From: SYIM01 sp041182885
Lineage (GTDB): Bacteria > Pseudomonadota > Gammaproteobacteria > Burkholderiales > Burkholderiaceae_E
Direction of reading: 5' to 3'
NCBI GenBank assembly: GCA_049423065.1
Contig: JBMSQB010000006.1
Span: 17,368-81,367 of the forward strand
DNA length: 64,000 nucleotides
The notes beneath the pieces were generated by a model. The model was given only the letters and a program-made list of their open reading frames with translations. It was not told the origin of the DNA and searched no databases. The position numbers and the translations under genes are program-made. Shown piece after piece: positions 16,626-25,275 of this stretch (position 1 is the first letter of the stretch; each line of letters starts with the position of its first letter).

Positions 16626-17258
16626 ATGTCGCATGCCGTTCACCATCTGAAGCATCCCCTGATCCAGCACAAGCTCACGCTGATGCGCCGCAAGGACACC
16701 AGCACCAACAGCTTCCGGCGGTTGCTGCACGAAATCGGGATGCTGATGGCGTATGAGGTGTTGCGGGAGATGCCGGTTCAGGAAATCAGCATCGAAACCC
16801 CGCTCGAGACCATGCTGGCGCCGGTGATTGATGGCAAGAAAATCGTGCTGCTCGCCATCATGCGGGCGGGGCAGGGGTTTCTGGACGGAATGCTTGACGT
16901 CGTGCCGAGCGCACGCGTCGGTCACGTGGGACTGTTCCGCGATCCCGCCACGCTCAATGCCGTCGAGTATTACTTCAAGGTGCCGCAGGACATGGAAGAG
17001 CGCGATGTCATCGTGCTCGACCCGATGCTTGCAACCGGTAATTCGGCGGTGGCGGCGGTTGATCGGGTGCGGGCGACCGGACCGCGCTCGATCCGGTTTG
17101 TGTGCCTGCTTGCCGCACCTGAAGGACTGGCCAATTTCCACCGGCATCACCCCGATATCCCGGTTTACACGGCGGCGATCGACCGGGAGTTGAACGAGCA
17201 TGGCTACATCGTGCCTGGGCTTGGCGATGCAGGTGACCGGATCTTCGGGACCAAATAA
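16626..17258 (+). CDS. upp: Uracil phosphoribosyltransferase
   Basis: UPRT converts uracil and PRPP to UMP in the cytoplasm. From ATG 16626 it has 210 residues, the usual length. The N-terminal HPLIQHKLTLMRRKDTS is a family hallmark. The PRPP loop is VIVLDPMLATGNSA, and the C-terminal uracil-binding region is YIVPGLGDAGDRIFGTK. A TTG at 16593 would add 11 unsupported residues. It is the last gene of the oxygenase/ABC run, so the importer may bring in a uracil precursor. upp is more often next to uraA, so this setting is unusual. Confidence 0.96.
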   Translation: MSHAVHHLKHPLIQHKLTLMRRKDTSTNSFRRLLHEIGMLMAYEVLREMPVQEISIETPLETMLAPVIDGKKIVLLAIMRAGQGFLDGMLDVVPSARVGHVGLFRDPATLNAVEYYFKVPQDMEERDVIVLDPMLATGNSAVAAVDRVRATGPRSIRFVCLLAAPEGLANFHRHHPDIPVYTAAIDRELNEHGYIVPGLGDAGDRIFGTK

Positions 17259-17324
17259 GGGTCTACCGGCGCCGGACAGGTAACGCTTTCATCGTTGCCG
17301 GGGTCGACTTACAATGATTCGCCG

Positions 17325-17366
17325 CGATCTGCCGGGCCTAGGCCCGGCCAGTCCGCGAGCAGATCG
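17325..17366 (+). other. Nested palindromes in the tct leader
   Basis: GCCGGGCCTAGGCCCGGC at 17331-17348 is a perfect 18-base palindrome. An outer pair, CGATCTGC at 17325-17332 and GCAGATCG at 17359-17366, encloses it and shares two bases with it, so two structures could compete. A possible -10, TACAAT, lies at 17310-17315. The element is directly upstream of the tctC start at 17391 and may be an operator or an mRNA structure. Confidence 0.5.
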
Positions 17367-17390
17367 ATCCTAATAACATCGGAGACCTTC

Positions 17391-18362
17391 ATGAAACGAC
17401 GCCTGCTCGGCGCGCTGGCGGGTGCAGCGCTTGCCGCCTCCACGCTGCTATCTGCGCCTGCGATCGCCGCCTATCCTGATCGCCCCATCACCATGATCGT
17501 TCCCTGGGGAGCGGGAGGAGGCACCGATGCGGTCGCACGCTTCGTTGCCGCCGAGCTCGAGAAGGCGCTGAAGCAACCCGTCAATGTGGTCAACCGCACG
17601 GGCGGAAGCGGCGTGGTGGGCCATCAGGCCATCGCGTCGGCGCCTGCCGACGGCTATACGGTTGGCCTCATTACGGTCGAGATCGGCATGATGCGGCACG
17701 CTGGCCTGACCAAGCTGAGCCATAACGAATTTACCGCCATTGCCCTGGTCAATTTCGATCCCAACGCGGTGATGGTGCGGGCCGATTCGCCCATCAAGGA
17801 CGCGAAGGCCCTGCTCGACGCTGCGCGTGCCAACCCTGGCAAGCTGAAGGCGAGCGGAACCGGGCAGGGTGGCATCTGGCATCTGGGGCTCGCGGGCTGG
17901 CTGGTCGATGCAAAGCTTGCCGGCAATGCCGTGGCCTGGGTGCCCAGCCAGGGGGCGGCACCAGGTCTGCAGGATCTCGCGGCAGGCGGCGTGGATCTGG
18001 TGTCGGCGTCGCTTCCCGAAGGCCGCTCGCTGATCGAAGCCGGGAAGGTCCGGGCCATTGTGCTGATGGCCGACAAGCCCGACGGCCTCTTCCCCCAGGT
18101 CCCACTCCTGAAATCGGTAGGGAGCAACTGGACCAATGGCGCATGGCGCGGGGTTGCAGGGCCCAAGGGCATGCCCAAGGACGTCGTCGACCGCCTGGCC
18201 TCCGCCGTCAAGCAGATCTACGATTCCAAGGCCTACAAGGACTTCCTTGCCGCCCGTGGGTTTGGCGAAATGTGGGCCGGCCCTGCCGATTTTGCAGCCT
18301 TCATGGCACGAGACGACGCGGCCAAGGGTGAAGTCATGAAAGCGGTCGGCCTCGCGAAGTAG
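17391..18362 (+). CDS. Tripartite tricarboxylate transporter receptor (TctC/Bug family)
   Basis: This periplasmic Bug-type receptor probably binds a carboxylate. It has 323 residues from ATG 17391, with a signal peptide MKRRLLGALAGAALAAS and a likely cut after AIAA. The mature N-terminus YPDRPITMIVPWGAGGGTD is the family hallmark. Unlike the other Bug genes in the window, it is followed by tctB and tctA and so belongs to a complete transporter. GGAG lies nine bases before the start. The upstream gap contains a strong palindrome. Ligand unknown. Confidence 0.93.
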   Translation: MKRRLLGALAGAALAASTLLSAPAIAAYPDRPITMIVPWGAGGGTDAVARFVAAELEKALKQPVNVVNRTGGSGVVGHQAIASAPADGYTVGLITVEIGMMRHAGLTKLSHNEFTAIALVNFDPNAVMVRADSPIKDAKALLDAARANPGKLKASGTGQGGIWHLGLAGWLVDAKLAGNAVAWVPSQGAAPGLQDLAAGGVDLVSASLPEGRSLIEAGKVRAIVLMADKPDGLFPQVPLLKSVGSNWTNGAWRGVAGPKGMPKDVVDRLASAVKQIYDSKAYKDFLAARGFGEMWAGPADFAAFMARDDAAKGEVMKAVGLAK

Positions 18363-18368
18363 GTTGGT

Positions 18369-18878
18369 ATGGCGCGACTTGGCGACGCGCCGATCGGTGC
18401 GGCGTTCCTGGCGCTTGCGGGCGCGGTGCTCTGGCATATCCGCGACTTCCCGCCTGCGCCAGGCCAGCCTTATGGCCCGGCGCTCTTTCCGGGGCTGATT
18501 GCTGCGGGTCTGGCCGTGGCGTCGGTGCTGCTGATCGCATCGGCATTTCGATCCGGCAGGCGGGCGGCCGCGTTCAGCGGGAACGCTGGGGAGGGAGGCG
18601 ACCCCGCCTCTGCAGGTCTCGCGGGCCCGGCCGCGCGCCGCTGGTTGCCCTTTGCCGCAACCGTGGCCACCCTGATCGGTTATGTGGCCTGGGTGGACAG
18701 GCTGGGTTTCATCATCACGGCCTTCCTGATGCTGTGCGTGCTGTTTGCGGCCTATCGGGTCCGGCTTGCCTGGATCGCGCCGGTTGCAGCGGTCTCGACC
18801 CTGGTGGTTCACACCGCGTTTTACAAGCTCCTCAAGGTGCCGCTGCCCTGGGGCTTGCTGTCCGGGTGGGTATGGTGA
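18369..18878 (+). CDS. Tripartite tricarboxylate transporter small membrane subunit (TctB family)
   Basis: This 169-residue inner-membrane protein has about four transmembrane segments and resembles TctB. The N-terminal segment carries GDAPIGAAFLALAGAVLW, and the YGPALFPGLIA motif is common in the family. A Gly/Ala-rich linker of about 25 residues separates the first two segments from the last two. It starts six bases after tctC and precedes tctA. TctB proteins vary in sequence, so the call rests partly on position and topology. Confidence 0.88.
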   Translation: MARLGDAPIGAAFLALAGAVLWHIRDFPPAPGQPYGPALFPGLIAAGLAVASVLLIASAFRSGRRAAAFSGNAGEGGDPASAGLAGPAARRWLPFAATVATLIGYVAWVDRLGFIITAFLMLCVLFAAYRVRLAWIAPVAAVSTLVVHTAFYKLLKVPLPWGLLSGWVW

Positions 18879-18905
18879 CCCGATCCCGATCACCGGAGCG
18901 CTGAC

Positions 18906-20396
18906 ATCGACGCCCTCTGGACCGCCTTTCAGATGGTGTTCAACCTTCAGACCCTGGTCGTGATGGTGCTCGCCTCGCTGTTTGGCCTCTTTGTGGGAGC
19001 AGTGCCGGGATTGACCGCCACAATGGCCACCGCACTCCTGGTGCCCATCACGTTCTTTCTGCCGCCGATTCCGGCGGTTGCGGCCATGGTGACAGCGACC
19101 GCCATGGCCATTTTCGCGGGCGACATTCCCGGGTGTCTGGTGCGAATTCCTGGTACGCCGGCATCGGCAGCGTATGTCGATGAAACCTATCGCATGACGA
19201 CCAAGGGGTACGCCGAGACAGCGCTGGGTGTGTCGCTGGTGTTTTCGGTAATAGGCGGGCTGTTCGGCACCGCGGTACTCATTCTGGCGGCGCCAGCCCT
19301 TGCCGCCGCGGCGCTGCAATTCAGCTCGTTCGAGTATTTCTGGCTGGTGCTCCTGGGTCTCACCTGCGCCGTATTTGTGAGTGGCGATGCGCCGCTGAAG
19401 GGCATGATCACCCTGTTCCTCGGCCTGCTGCTCGGTTGTGTCGGGCTTGAGAATCCGGCTGCCCACCCCCGGTTCACGTTTGATTCGCCTGATCTGCTGA
19501 GCGGCGTGAGCCTGATTCCGGCAATGATCGGCCTCTTTGCCGTGAGCGAGGTGCTTCGCTTCAGCCTGGACGCGAATCCGCTCGCCGCGGTCAGTCGCCA
19601 GGTGGGTTCGGTGTTTCGTGGCATGGGCGCCATGATTCGCCGGTATCCGGTGCAGACGCTTCGGGGCAGTTCACTCGGCACGGTGATTGGCGCCCTGCCT
19701 GGCGCGGGGGCCGATATTGCGGCCTGGATGTCGTATGCAATGAGCAGGCGTTTTTCGAAAGAGCCGGAAAAATTCGGGACCGGGCATCCCGAAGGGCTGG
19801 TGGAAGCGGGAGCAGCCAACAACAGCGCACTCGCGGGCGCCTGGATTCCAGCGCTGGTATTCGGCATACCCGGCGACTCGATCACGGCGATTGTGATTGG
19901 TGTGCTTTACATGAAGAACCTGAACCCCGGGCCGACGATCTTCATCAACAACCCGTCGAGTATCTACGCGGTGTTTCTGCTGTTCATCATTGCGAACCTG
20001 TTGATGCTGCCGCTCGGCTGGCTGTGCATCAAGGTGGCTTCGAGGCTGCTTCGCACGCCACGAAACCTGCTGATGCCGGTGATTCTGCTGTTCTGCGTGG
20101 TGGGCGCTTTCGCGATCAACAACTCGCCCTTTGATCTCTGGATTCTGGTGGCGGCCGGGTTGATCGGCTGGTTTCTGGAAACCCACGGCTTCCCGATCGC
20201 ACCAGCGATTCTGGGCATGCTGCTTGGCACCATGCTGGAAGAGCACTTCATCCGCTCGATGATCAAGGCCGATGGCAACCTGCTTGCCTTCGTGGAGCGC
20301 CCGATCGCGGCGGGCCTTGCCGTGCTGGTGCTCCTGGTGTGGAGCGTGTCGGGCTGGCTGGGATGGCGGCGCGGCCGGGCCGCGCCGCGTGGTTAG
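18906..20396 (+). CDS. Tripartite tricarboxylate transporter large membrane subunit (TctA family)
   Basis: This inner-membrane transport subunit has about eleven or twelve transmembrane segments. LFGLFVGAVPGLTATMATALLVP and GALPGAGADIAAWMSYA are its signature regions. The first ATG is 18933, giving 487 residues. An ATC at 18906, preceded by GGAG with a seven-base spacer, would add IDALWTAFQ, which matches the way relatives begin (MDALWTA), so I place the start there as a possible non-AUG start. The stop overlaps the stop of the convergent TRAP gene (TTAG at 20393-20396). Confidence 0.88.
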   Translation: MDALWTAFQMVFNLQTLVVMVLASLFGLFVGAVPGLTATMATALLVPITFFLPPIPAVAAMVTATAMAIFAGDIPGCLVRIPGTPASAAYVDETYRMTTKGYAETALGVSLVFSVIGGLFGTAVLILAAPALAAAALQFSSFEYFWLVLLGLTCAVFVSGDAPLKGMITLFLGLLLGCVGLENPAAHPRFTFDSPDLLSGVSLIPAMIGLFAVSEVLRFSLDANPLAAVSRQVGSVFRGMGAMIRRYPVQTLRGSSLGTVIGALPGAGADIAAWMSYAMSRRFSKEPEKFGTGHPEGLVEAGAANNSALAGAWIPALVFGIPGDSITAIVIGVLYMKNLNPGPTIFINNPSSIYAVFLLFIIANLLMLPLGWLCIKVASRLLRTPRNLLMPVILLFCVVGAFAINNSPFDLWILVAAGLIGWFLETHGFPIAPAILGMLLGTMLEEHFIRSMIKADGNLLAFVERPIAAGLAVLVLLVWSVSGWLGWRRGRAAPRG

Positions 20397-21679
20397 CGGT
20401 AAAACGCTTCGACCAGACCCATACCGGTGATCGGCACGTAGGTGACCAGCATCAGCACCACCAGCAAAACGCCGATGAACCAGACATTGACCCGTGTGAC
20501 ATCCCACACCGAGGCGCGGGCGATTGAGCTTGCCACCATCAGCACGCTGGCAACCGGCGGTGTCTGCTGACCGATACCCAGGTTGATCGTGACGATCAGC
20601 CCGAAATGGACGGGGTCTATGCCTGCGGCGCGCACCAGTGGCATGACTATGGGCACCACCAGAATGATGGCGGCAGCAGAATGCAGAAACATGCCCAGGA
20701 ACAGAAACAGTACATTGAGGAGCGCAAGCACCAGCCACTTGTTGCTCGTGAAGTCGGACACCGCGCGGGCGAGCGCCTGGGGCGACTGCATTTCGGTGAG
20801 ATAGGCGCCCAGGAGCGCGCTGGTGGCAACCAGCAACATCACGACGGCGGTCTGGATGCCGCCCTCGACAATGGCGGCGCGCAATGTCTTGAGGTTGAGC
20901 TCGCGATAGATCAGCAGGCCCACGAACAGCGCAGCAACGACTGCGAGCGCTGCGCCTTCGGTGGCAGTGACGATACCGCCGAAGATGCCCCCCAGAATGA
21001 TGATGGGAAGGAGAAACGCCCAGAACGCGCGGCGTCCGGTTTGTGCTACGCGAGCGAGCGAGAAGCGTTCGTCGCTGGGCAGGTTGTATCGGTGCGCGAG
21101 CCAGCTTGCCATCAGCATGAGCCCGAAGGCGCCAATGAGGCCGGGCACGATCCCGGCGACAAACAGCTGAACGACAGAGGCTTCGGCCATGACCGCGTAA
21201 AGGATCATGGGAATGGACGGCGGAATGATCACTGCGAGCGTTGCGGCCGACGACATCGCGGCTGCCGCATAGGGGGCCGGGTAGCCTTTTTCCTTCATGC
21301 CCGGGATGAGGATCGAGCCCAGCGCGGCCACGTCGGCGACCGCCGAGCCCGAGATCTCGGCGAAGAACAACGAGGCGCCGATCGACACATGCGCAAGGCC
21401 CCCCCGAACCCAGCCAAACAGCGCACCGGCAAACGCGATCAGGCGCTGTGAAATACCTGAGGCGTTCATGATGGCGCCCGCCAGAATGAACAACGGAATG
21501 GCGAGGAGCGGGAAGTTGGTGGCGCCGTTGTAGATGACCAGGGCGACATTGGGCAGGGAATCGGTTCCCTGGGTGACCAGCATGGCGGTGACCGAGACGA
21601 TGCCCAGCGACACAGCGATCGGAACGTTGATCAGAACCAGGAGCAGGACCGCCGCAAACAAAAGGAACATGGTGCCCAT
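20393..21679 (-). CDS. TRAP transporter large permease (DctM)
   Basis: This 428-residue inner-membrane subunit drives sodium-coupled uptake in a TRAP transporter. It has about twelve hydrophobic segments, with family regions FAGALFGWVRGGLAHVSI, ISGSAVADVAALGSI and IPPSIPMILYAVM. GGGAGC precedes the ATG at 21679. It lies 13 bases after the small permease gene and is the last gene of a minus-strand run with DctQ, DctP, an ABC permease and a DapA-like enzyme. The receptor and both permeases make a complete transporter. Confidence 0.95.
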   Translation of the reverse strand: MGTMFLLFAAVLLLVLINVPIAVSLGIVSVTAMLVTQGTDSLPNVALVIYNGATNFPLLAIPLFILAGAIMNASGISQRLIAFAGALFGWVRGGLAHVSIGASLFFAEISGSAVADVAALGSILIPGMKEKGYPAPYAAAAMSSAATLAVIIPPSIPMILYAVMAEASVVQLFVAGIVPGLIGAFGLMLMASWLAHRYNLPSDERFSLARVAQTGRRAFWAFLLPIIILGGIFGGIVTATEGAALAVVAALFVGLLIYRELNLKTLRAAIVEGGIQTAVVMLLVATSALLGAYLTEMQSPQALARAVSDFTSNKWLVLALLNVLFLFLGMFLHSAAAIILVVPIVMPLVRAAGIDPVHFGLIVTINLGIGQQTPPVASVLMVASSIARASVWDVTRVNVWFIGVLLVVLMLVTYVPITGMGLVEAFYR

Positions 21680-21692
21680 GAAGTGCTCCCGG

Positions 21693-22229
21693 CTAGTGGA
21701 GCCCGTCGGCGAGCGACGAAGCTGTTCGATCGGCGGGTTGGGCGCGAATCAGGTCGATGAGGTTCAGGAACTCGGCCACCAGAATGAGCGCGGCCGATAC
21801 TGGAATCACCGACTGCACCATGGCTGCCGAGAGCCACGGCACACTCACCAGCATTTCGTCCGCGAGCACCGGCAGAATGTCTGCACCCACCCATCCGACC
21901 AGCGCGAAAAACGCGATCACCATGATCTGGGATACCAGGGCGAGGGCTCGGCGTGGCCCGGCGGACAACTGGTCGACCAACTCCGGGCAGCCGATGTGCG
22001 CGCGTCGGGCCGAGGCGAGCGCCGACCCATAGAAGGTGAGCCAGGCGAGGAGCACCGATGCCATTTCGTCATACCAGACGAGCGGGCGCCCAATGGCACG
22101 CATGAACACCCCCAGCACGACTTCGCCAGCGAGGACCACCATCAGAAGGATGACCAGGCGCTCGAGGCCAAGCGCATAGCGTTCGCGGAATCGGACCAGG
22201 GGGTGCGAGGGTGCGGCGGTGGGGTGCAT
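21693..22229 (-). CDS. TRAP transporter small permease (DctQ)
   Basis: This 178-residue inner-membrane protein has four transmembrane segments. LVWYDEMASVLLAWLTFYGSA is the typical DctQ motif region with the conserved W and E. The ATG at 22229 is two bases after the DctP stop. It partners with DctM downstream and the receptor upstream. Confidence 0.93.
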   Translation of the reverse strand: MHPTAAPSHPLVRFRERYALGLERLVILLMVVLAGEVVLGVFMRAIGRPLVWYDEMASVLLAWLTFYGSALASARRAHIGCPELVDQLSAGPRRALALVSQIMVIAFFALVGWVGADILPVLADEMLVSVPWLSAAMVQSVIPVSAALILVAEFLNLIDLIRAQPADRTASSLADGLH

Positions 22230-22231
22230 GG

Positions 22232-23230
22232 TCAGGGGCGTCCCAAGGCAACGGCCTTGTCGATCAGCGCTTTGGCGCCTGCCACTTCCTTGCCGAACTC
22301 CTCATAGGTGCTCCGACTGGCGGCGATGAAGGCGTCCTTGTTGACCTCATTCACCTGAATGCCGCTCGCGCGGATTTTGTCCAGCAGCTCTTTCTCGGCG
22401 CGCGCGGCAGTTTCGTAGACGAAAGCCTGTGTTTCGCGGGCTGCGGTTTCGATCGCCGTGCGGATGGGCTCGGGCTGAGCGGAAAACCGCTTGAGGCCTG
22501 CAGTGAGAAAGGCGGGGCTGTAGACATGGCCCGACAGCGACAGAAATTTCTGCACCTCGTGGAGCTTGGAGGAGTGAATCTGCGTGAACGGATTTTCCTG
22601 ACCGTCCATCACGCCGGTCTGCAACGCAGTGAACAACTCCGAAAATTTCATCGGGCTTGGACTTGCGCCATAGTTCTGGAACATCTTGATGCGCCATTTG
22701 CCCTCGGGCACCCGCAGCTTGATGCCCTTCAGGTCGTCCGGCACGGTGATGGGACGTCGGTTGTTGGTGAGGTGGCGATAGCCGTTTTCCCAGACGGAAA
22801 GCACCTTGAGGCCCTTCTTCTCGACGGCGGGTGCAATATCCGGCCAGAAAATTTCCTTCTCGATACGTGCCATGTGCGCACGATCTTTCACGATGTAGGG
22901 CATCTCGAACATGCCGATCAGATCCACCTCGGACGACATGATCGTTGAGGGAAGCGAGAGATCGAGCGTGCCCAGACGCAGTTTTTGCAGCATCTCCTTG
23001 TCGCCGCCCAACTGGCTGCTGCCGTAGACCACAACCTTGGCCTTGCCGGCGAGCAGCACGTTGGCGCGCCGCGCGAATTCATCGCCAATGACCTGATAGA
23101 GCGACCCCGGTTCGCCCACATGGCCGAACTTGATCTCGGTTTGGGCGATGGCCGGTGCCACACCGATCATCGTGATTCCCGCGATGGCCACATTGAGCAG
23201 ACGCGAGTGAAACGAACGACGAGGGGTCAT
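22232..23230 (-). CDS. TRAP transporter substrate-binding protein (DctP)
   Basis: This 332-residue periplasmic receptor binds an organic acid-type ligand. From ATG 23230 it has a signal peptide with RRSFHSRLLNVAIAG and a likely cut at AIAQ. The mature start TEIKFGHVGEPGS is typical of DctP, and KGIKLRVPEG carries the ligand-carboxylate arginine seen in the family. A longer frame to 23296 lacks support; AAGGAGAC sits just before 23230. It is followed by dctQ and dctM. Confidence 0.93.
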   Translation of the reverse strand: MTPRRSFHSRLLNVAIAGITMIGVAPAIAQTEIKFGHVGEPGSLYQVIGDEFARRANVLLAGKAKVVVYGSSQLGGDKEMLQKLRLGTLDLSLPSTIMSSEVDLIGMFEMPYIVKDRAHMARIEKEIFWPDIAPAVEKKGLKVLSVWENGYRHLTNNRRPITVPDDLKGIKLRVPEGKWRIKMFQNYGASPSPMKFSELFTALQTGVMDGQENPFTQIHSSKLHEVQKFLSLSGHVYSPAFLTAGLKRFSAQPEPIRTAIETAARETQAFVYETAARAEKELLDKIRASGIQVNEVNKDAFIAASRSTYEEFGKEVAGAKALIDKAVALGRP

Positions 23231-23279
23231 GACGAGTCTCCTTTGAAGGTTGTGCGGGCAGGGGTTCCGTGCACCGGGC

Positions 23280-24050
23280 TTACGCCACCCGGGCATCGCG
23301 GACCACCATCAGTTTTTCAAGCAACAGAACCAGACCATACAGCAACATTCCAATGATCGTGATCAGAATGACCGCCATGAACATGGCAGGCGTGTCCAGA
23401 GTGACCTGTACCTGCAGCATGAGGTAACCGAGGCCTTTGTCGGAGCCCAGGAACTCGCCGACAATGGCGCCGGCGACCGCGAGAATCGATCCCACCTTCA
23501 TGCCAGAAAAAATGTAGGGCAGAGCGCCCGGCAGCTGAATCTTCACAAACACCTGCCAGCGCGACCCCCGGAGCGACTTCACCAGATCAAGGAGCTCGGG
23601 TTCGATTTCGCGCAGCCCACGTGCGGTGGTGAGCAGGATGGGGAAAACCGCAATCGAAAAAGCCATCAGTGTGTTGGGAAAAACGCCGTATTTGAACCAG
23701 ACGATGATGAGCGGCCCGAGCGCCACCTTCGGGATCATGTTGAGGGTAACAAGGAGCGGCAGAAACAGCGCTTCCAGCGTACGTGACCAGGTGAACACCA
23801 GCGCGAGCAGCACGCCTGCGACCAGCGCGATCAGATAGCCGCCAAAGATCTCGGTGCCCGTCACGGCAATATTGGTCCACCAGCTGTAGTTGGGATTCAT
23901 GAGTGCATCGAGCGTGGCCTGGGGTGAGGGCATCACGAACTTTGGAACCTGCCCGATTTCGACGAACAGGTACCACGCCAACACCAGTCCGAGATGGGCG
24001 AGTATGGCGAAGGTCCAGCGGGTGGCGGGCGAGTCGAGTGCGTTCATCAT
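23280..24050 (-). CDS. ABC transporter permease (SsuC/ThiX-like)
   Basis: This 256-residue BinPD permease has about six transmembrane segments. The EAA loop region reads ELLDLVKSLRGSRWQVFVKI. It most resembles permeases of the nitrate/taurine/thiamine-precursor importer group, which use NMT1-like receptors. It starts five bases after the DapA-like gene and 49 bases before the TRAP receptor. A matching receptor is encoded divergently at 25276, but no ATPase is present in the window. The transporter must therefore borrow an ATPase or be encoded in part elsewhere. Confidence 0.88.
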   Translation of the reverse strand: MMNALDSPATRWTFAILAHLGLVLAWYLFVEIGQVPKFVMPSPQATLDALMNPNYSWWTNIAVTGTEIFGGYLIALVAGVLLALVFTWSRTLEALFLPLLVTLNMIPKVALGPLIIVWFKYGVFPNTLMAFSIAVFPILLTTARGLREIEPELLDLVKSLRGSRWQVFVKIQLPGALPYIFSGMKVGSILAVAGAIVGEFLGSDKGLGYLMLQVQVTLDTPAMFMAVILITIIGMLLYGLVLLLEKLMVVRDARVA

Positions 24051-24055
24051 CGTCC

Positions 24056-25162
24056 TCAGTCGGCAAGCCAGCGATCAAGCCGGCTTCGCACGAAATCATC
24101 ATCAATCAGATCCGGATGTTCGCGGCACACCCGATCGAGCGCCTCGGCCTGCCCCGGAGACAGCGTTTCGTTCGGGTCCAGGCACCAGATCCCCGCGAGA
24201 AGCCCCTGGCGCCTGAGCACTTCATGACACCCAGCGATGCAACCAGCGAACTGGTGGGCCACATCGAAAAGTGCGGCGTTGCAGTCGGTGACCCGCGCAT
24301 CGAGCGCGAGCAGGTCGGCATCGATCTGCGGGGATCGACGCGCCTGTTGAATTCGCCTGAAGAGCTTCACTGCCGCATGGGTCCAGACCGACCAGTGACC
24401 GAGCAGCCCGCCCCGGACAGGCAAGCTCACCTCTTCGATTCCGGCGCCGTCGATTGTTGGACGGCGGACCGCCAAAGGCGTGACCAGGTCGAGCACGATG
24501 TGGTCGTCATTGCCGGTGTAGAGCGCTACGCGATCCTCTGCCCGGGCGAGCGCAATGCCGCGTGCGACATCGAGCGTCCGGTAGCGGTTGAAGGGGGCCA
24601 CCTTGATGGCCACCACGTTGTCGATGGCGGCAAAGTGCTGCCAGAACGAGGCAGGCAGCTCGATGCCGCCGACGGCAGTCTGAAGATAGAAGCCCACCAG
24701 CGGGATTTCAGCCGCGACCGCCTCGCAGTGCGCGATCAGGGCATCTTGAGACGCGCCCCGCATGGCCGAGAGCGACAGCATGCCGCAGTGATAGCCGAGC
24801 GACAGCGCGGTTCGCGCCTCGGCGATGGCCTGACGGGTGTCGCCTGCGAGCCCGGCGATCATGACGAGTGGCCTGGTGTCGGCCATCTCCTCGAGATGCC
24901 GCCTTGCGGTGAGCGCCGCGAGTTCGAGCACGGGCGCGTAGAGGCCCTGTTCGCGGATCGCGAACTGCGTGGCATGCACGCCGACCGCCAGCCCTCCGGC
25001 GCCGGCCTCGACGTAGTAGCGGGTGAGGGCACGCTGCCGCCTGCGGTCGAGCTTGCGCTCGGCGGTGAGCGCGAGCGGGTGGGCGGGAATGACCGTGCCC
25101 TCGGCAAGCAATTGGGCAATGGCGGCGGGAAGCTGGGATCGGTGCACGGCAGTGGGCTGCAA
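24056..25162 (-). CDS. DapA-superfamily (dihydrodipicolinate synthase-like) enzyme
   Basis: This 368-residue TIM-barrel protein is probably a Schiff-base lyase or aldolase. VVAIKVAPFNRY places a lysine at 187, where DapA enzymes carry the catalytic lysine. YTGNDDHI at about 215-222 matches the loop after strand beta 8. The N-terminal PAHPLALTAERKLD resembles the PALVTPF entry. The pyruvate-binding GTTGE motif is not seen; GVHATQF occupies a similar place, so the substrate may not be pyruvate. It is first in the minus-strand run with an ABC permease and a TRAP transporter, suggesting it acts on the imported compound. Confidence 0.75.
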   Translation of the reverse strand: MQPTAVHRSQLPAAIAQLLAEGTVIPAHPLALTAERKLDRRRQRALTRYYVEAGAGGLAVGVHATQFAIREQGLYAPVLELAALTARRHLEEMADTRPLVMIAGLAGDTRQAIAEARTALSLGYHCGMLSLSAMRGASQDALIAHCEAVAAEIPLVGFYLQTAVGGIELPASFWQHFAAIDNVVAIKVAPFNRYRTLDVARGIALARAEDRVALYTGNDDHIVLDLVTPLAVRRPTIDGAGIEEVSLPVRGGLLGHWSVWTHAAVKLFRRIQQARRSPQIDADLLALDARVTDCNAALFDVAHQFAGCIAGCHEVLRRQGLLAGIWCLDPNETLSPGQAEALDRVCREHPDLIDDDFVRSRLDRWLAD

Positions 25163-25275
25163 TCAGACGAGACGGCGGGGATCTTGATCGATGGCCGGAC
25201 AGGCGTCAATGTTCTATGATGAGACGAGACGGCGCGCACGGGCCTACACGTGTCATCACAACAGGGAGACTCATC

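Noticed and set aside
17448..19466. A 672-residue open frame on the minus strand
   Set aside because: It is antisense to tctC and tctB, rich in Arg, His and Gln with no recognisable motif, as expected from GC-rich codon bias opposite real genes.
23903..25219. A 438-residue open frame on the plus strand
   Set aside because: It lies antisense to the DapA-like gene and ABC permease start, has no family features and no ribosome site.
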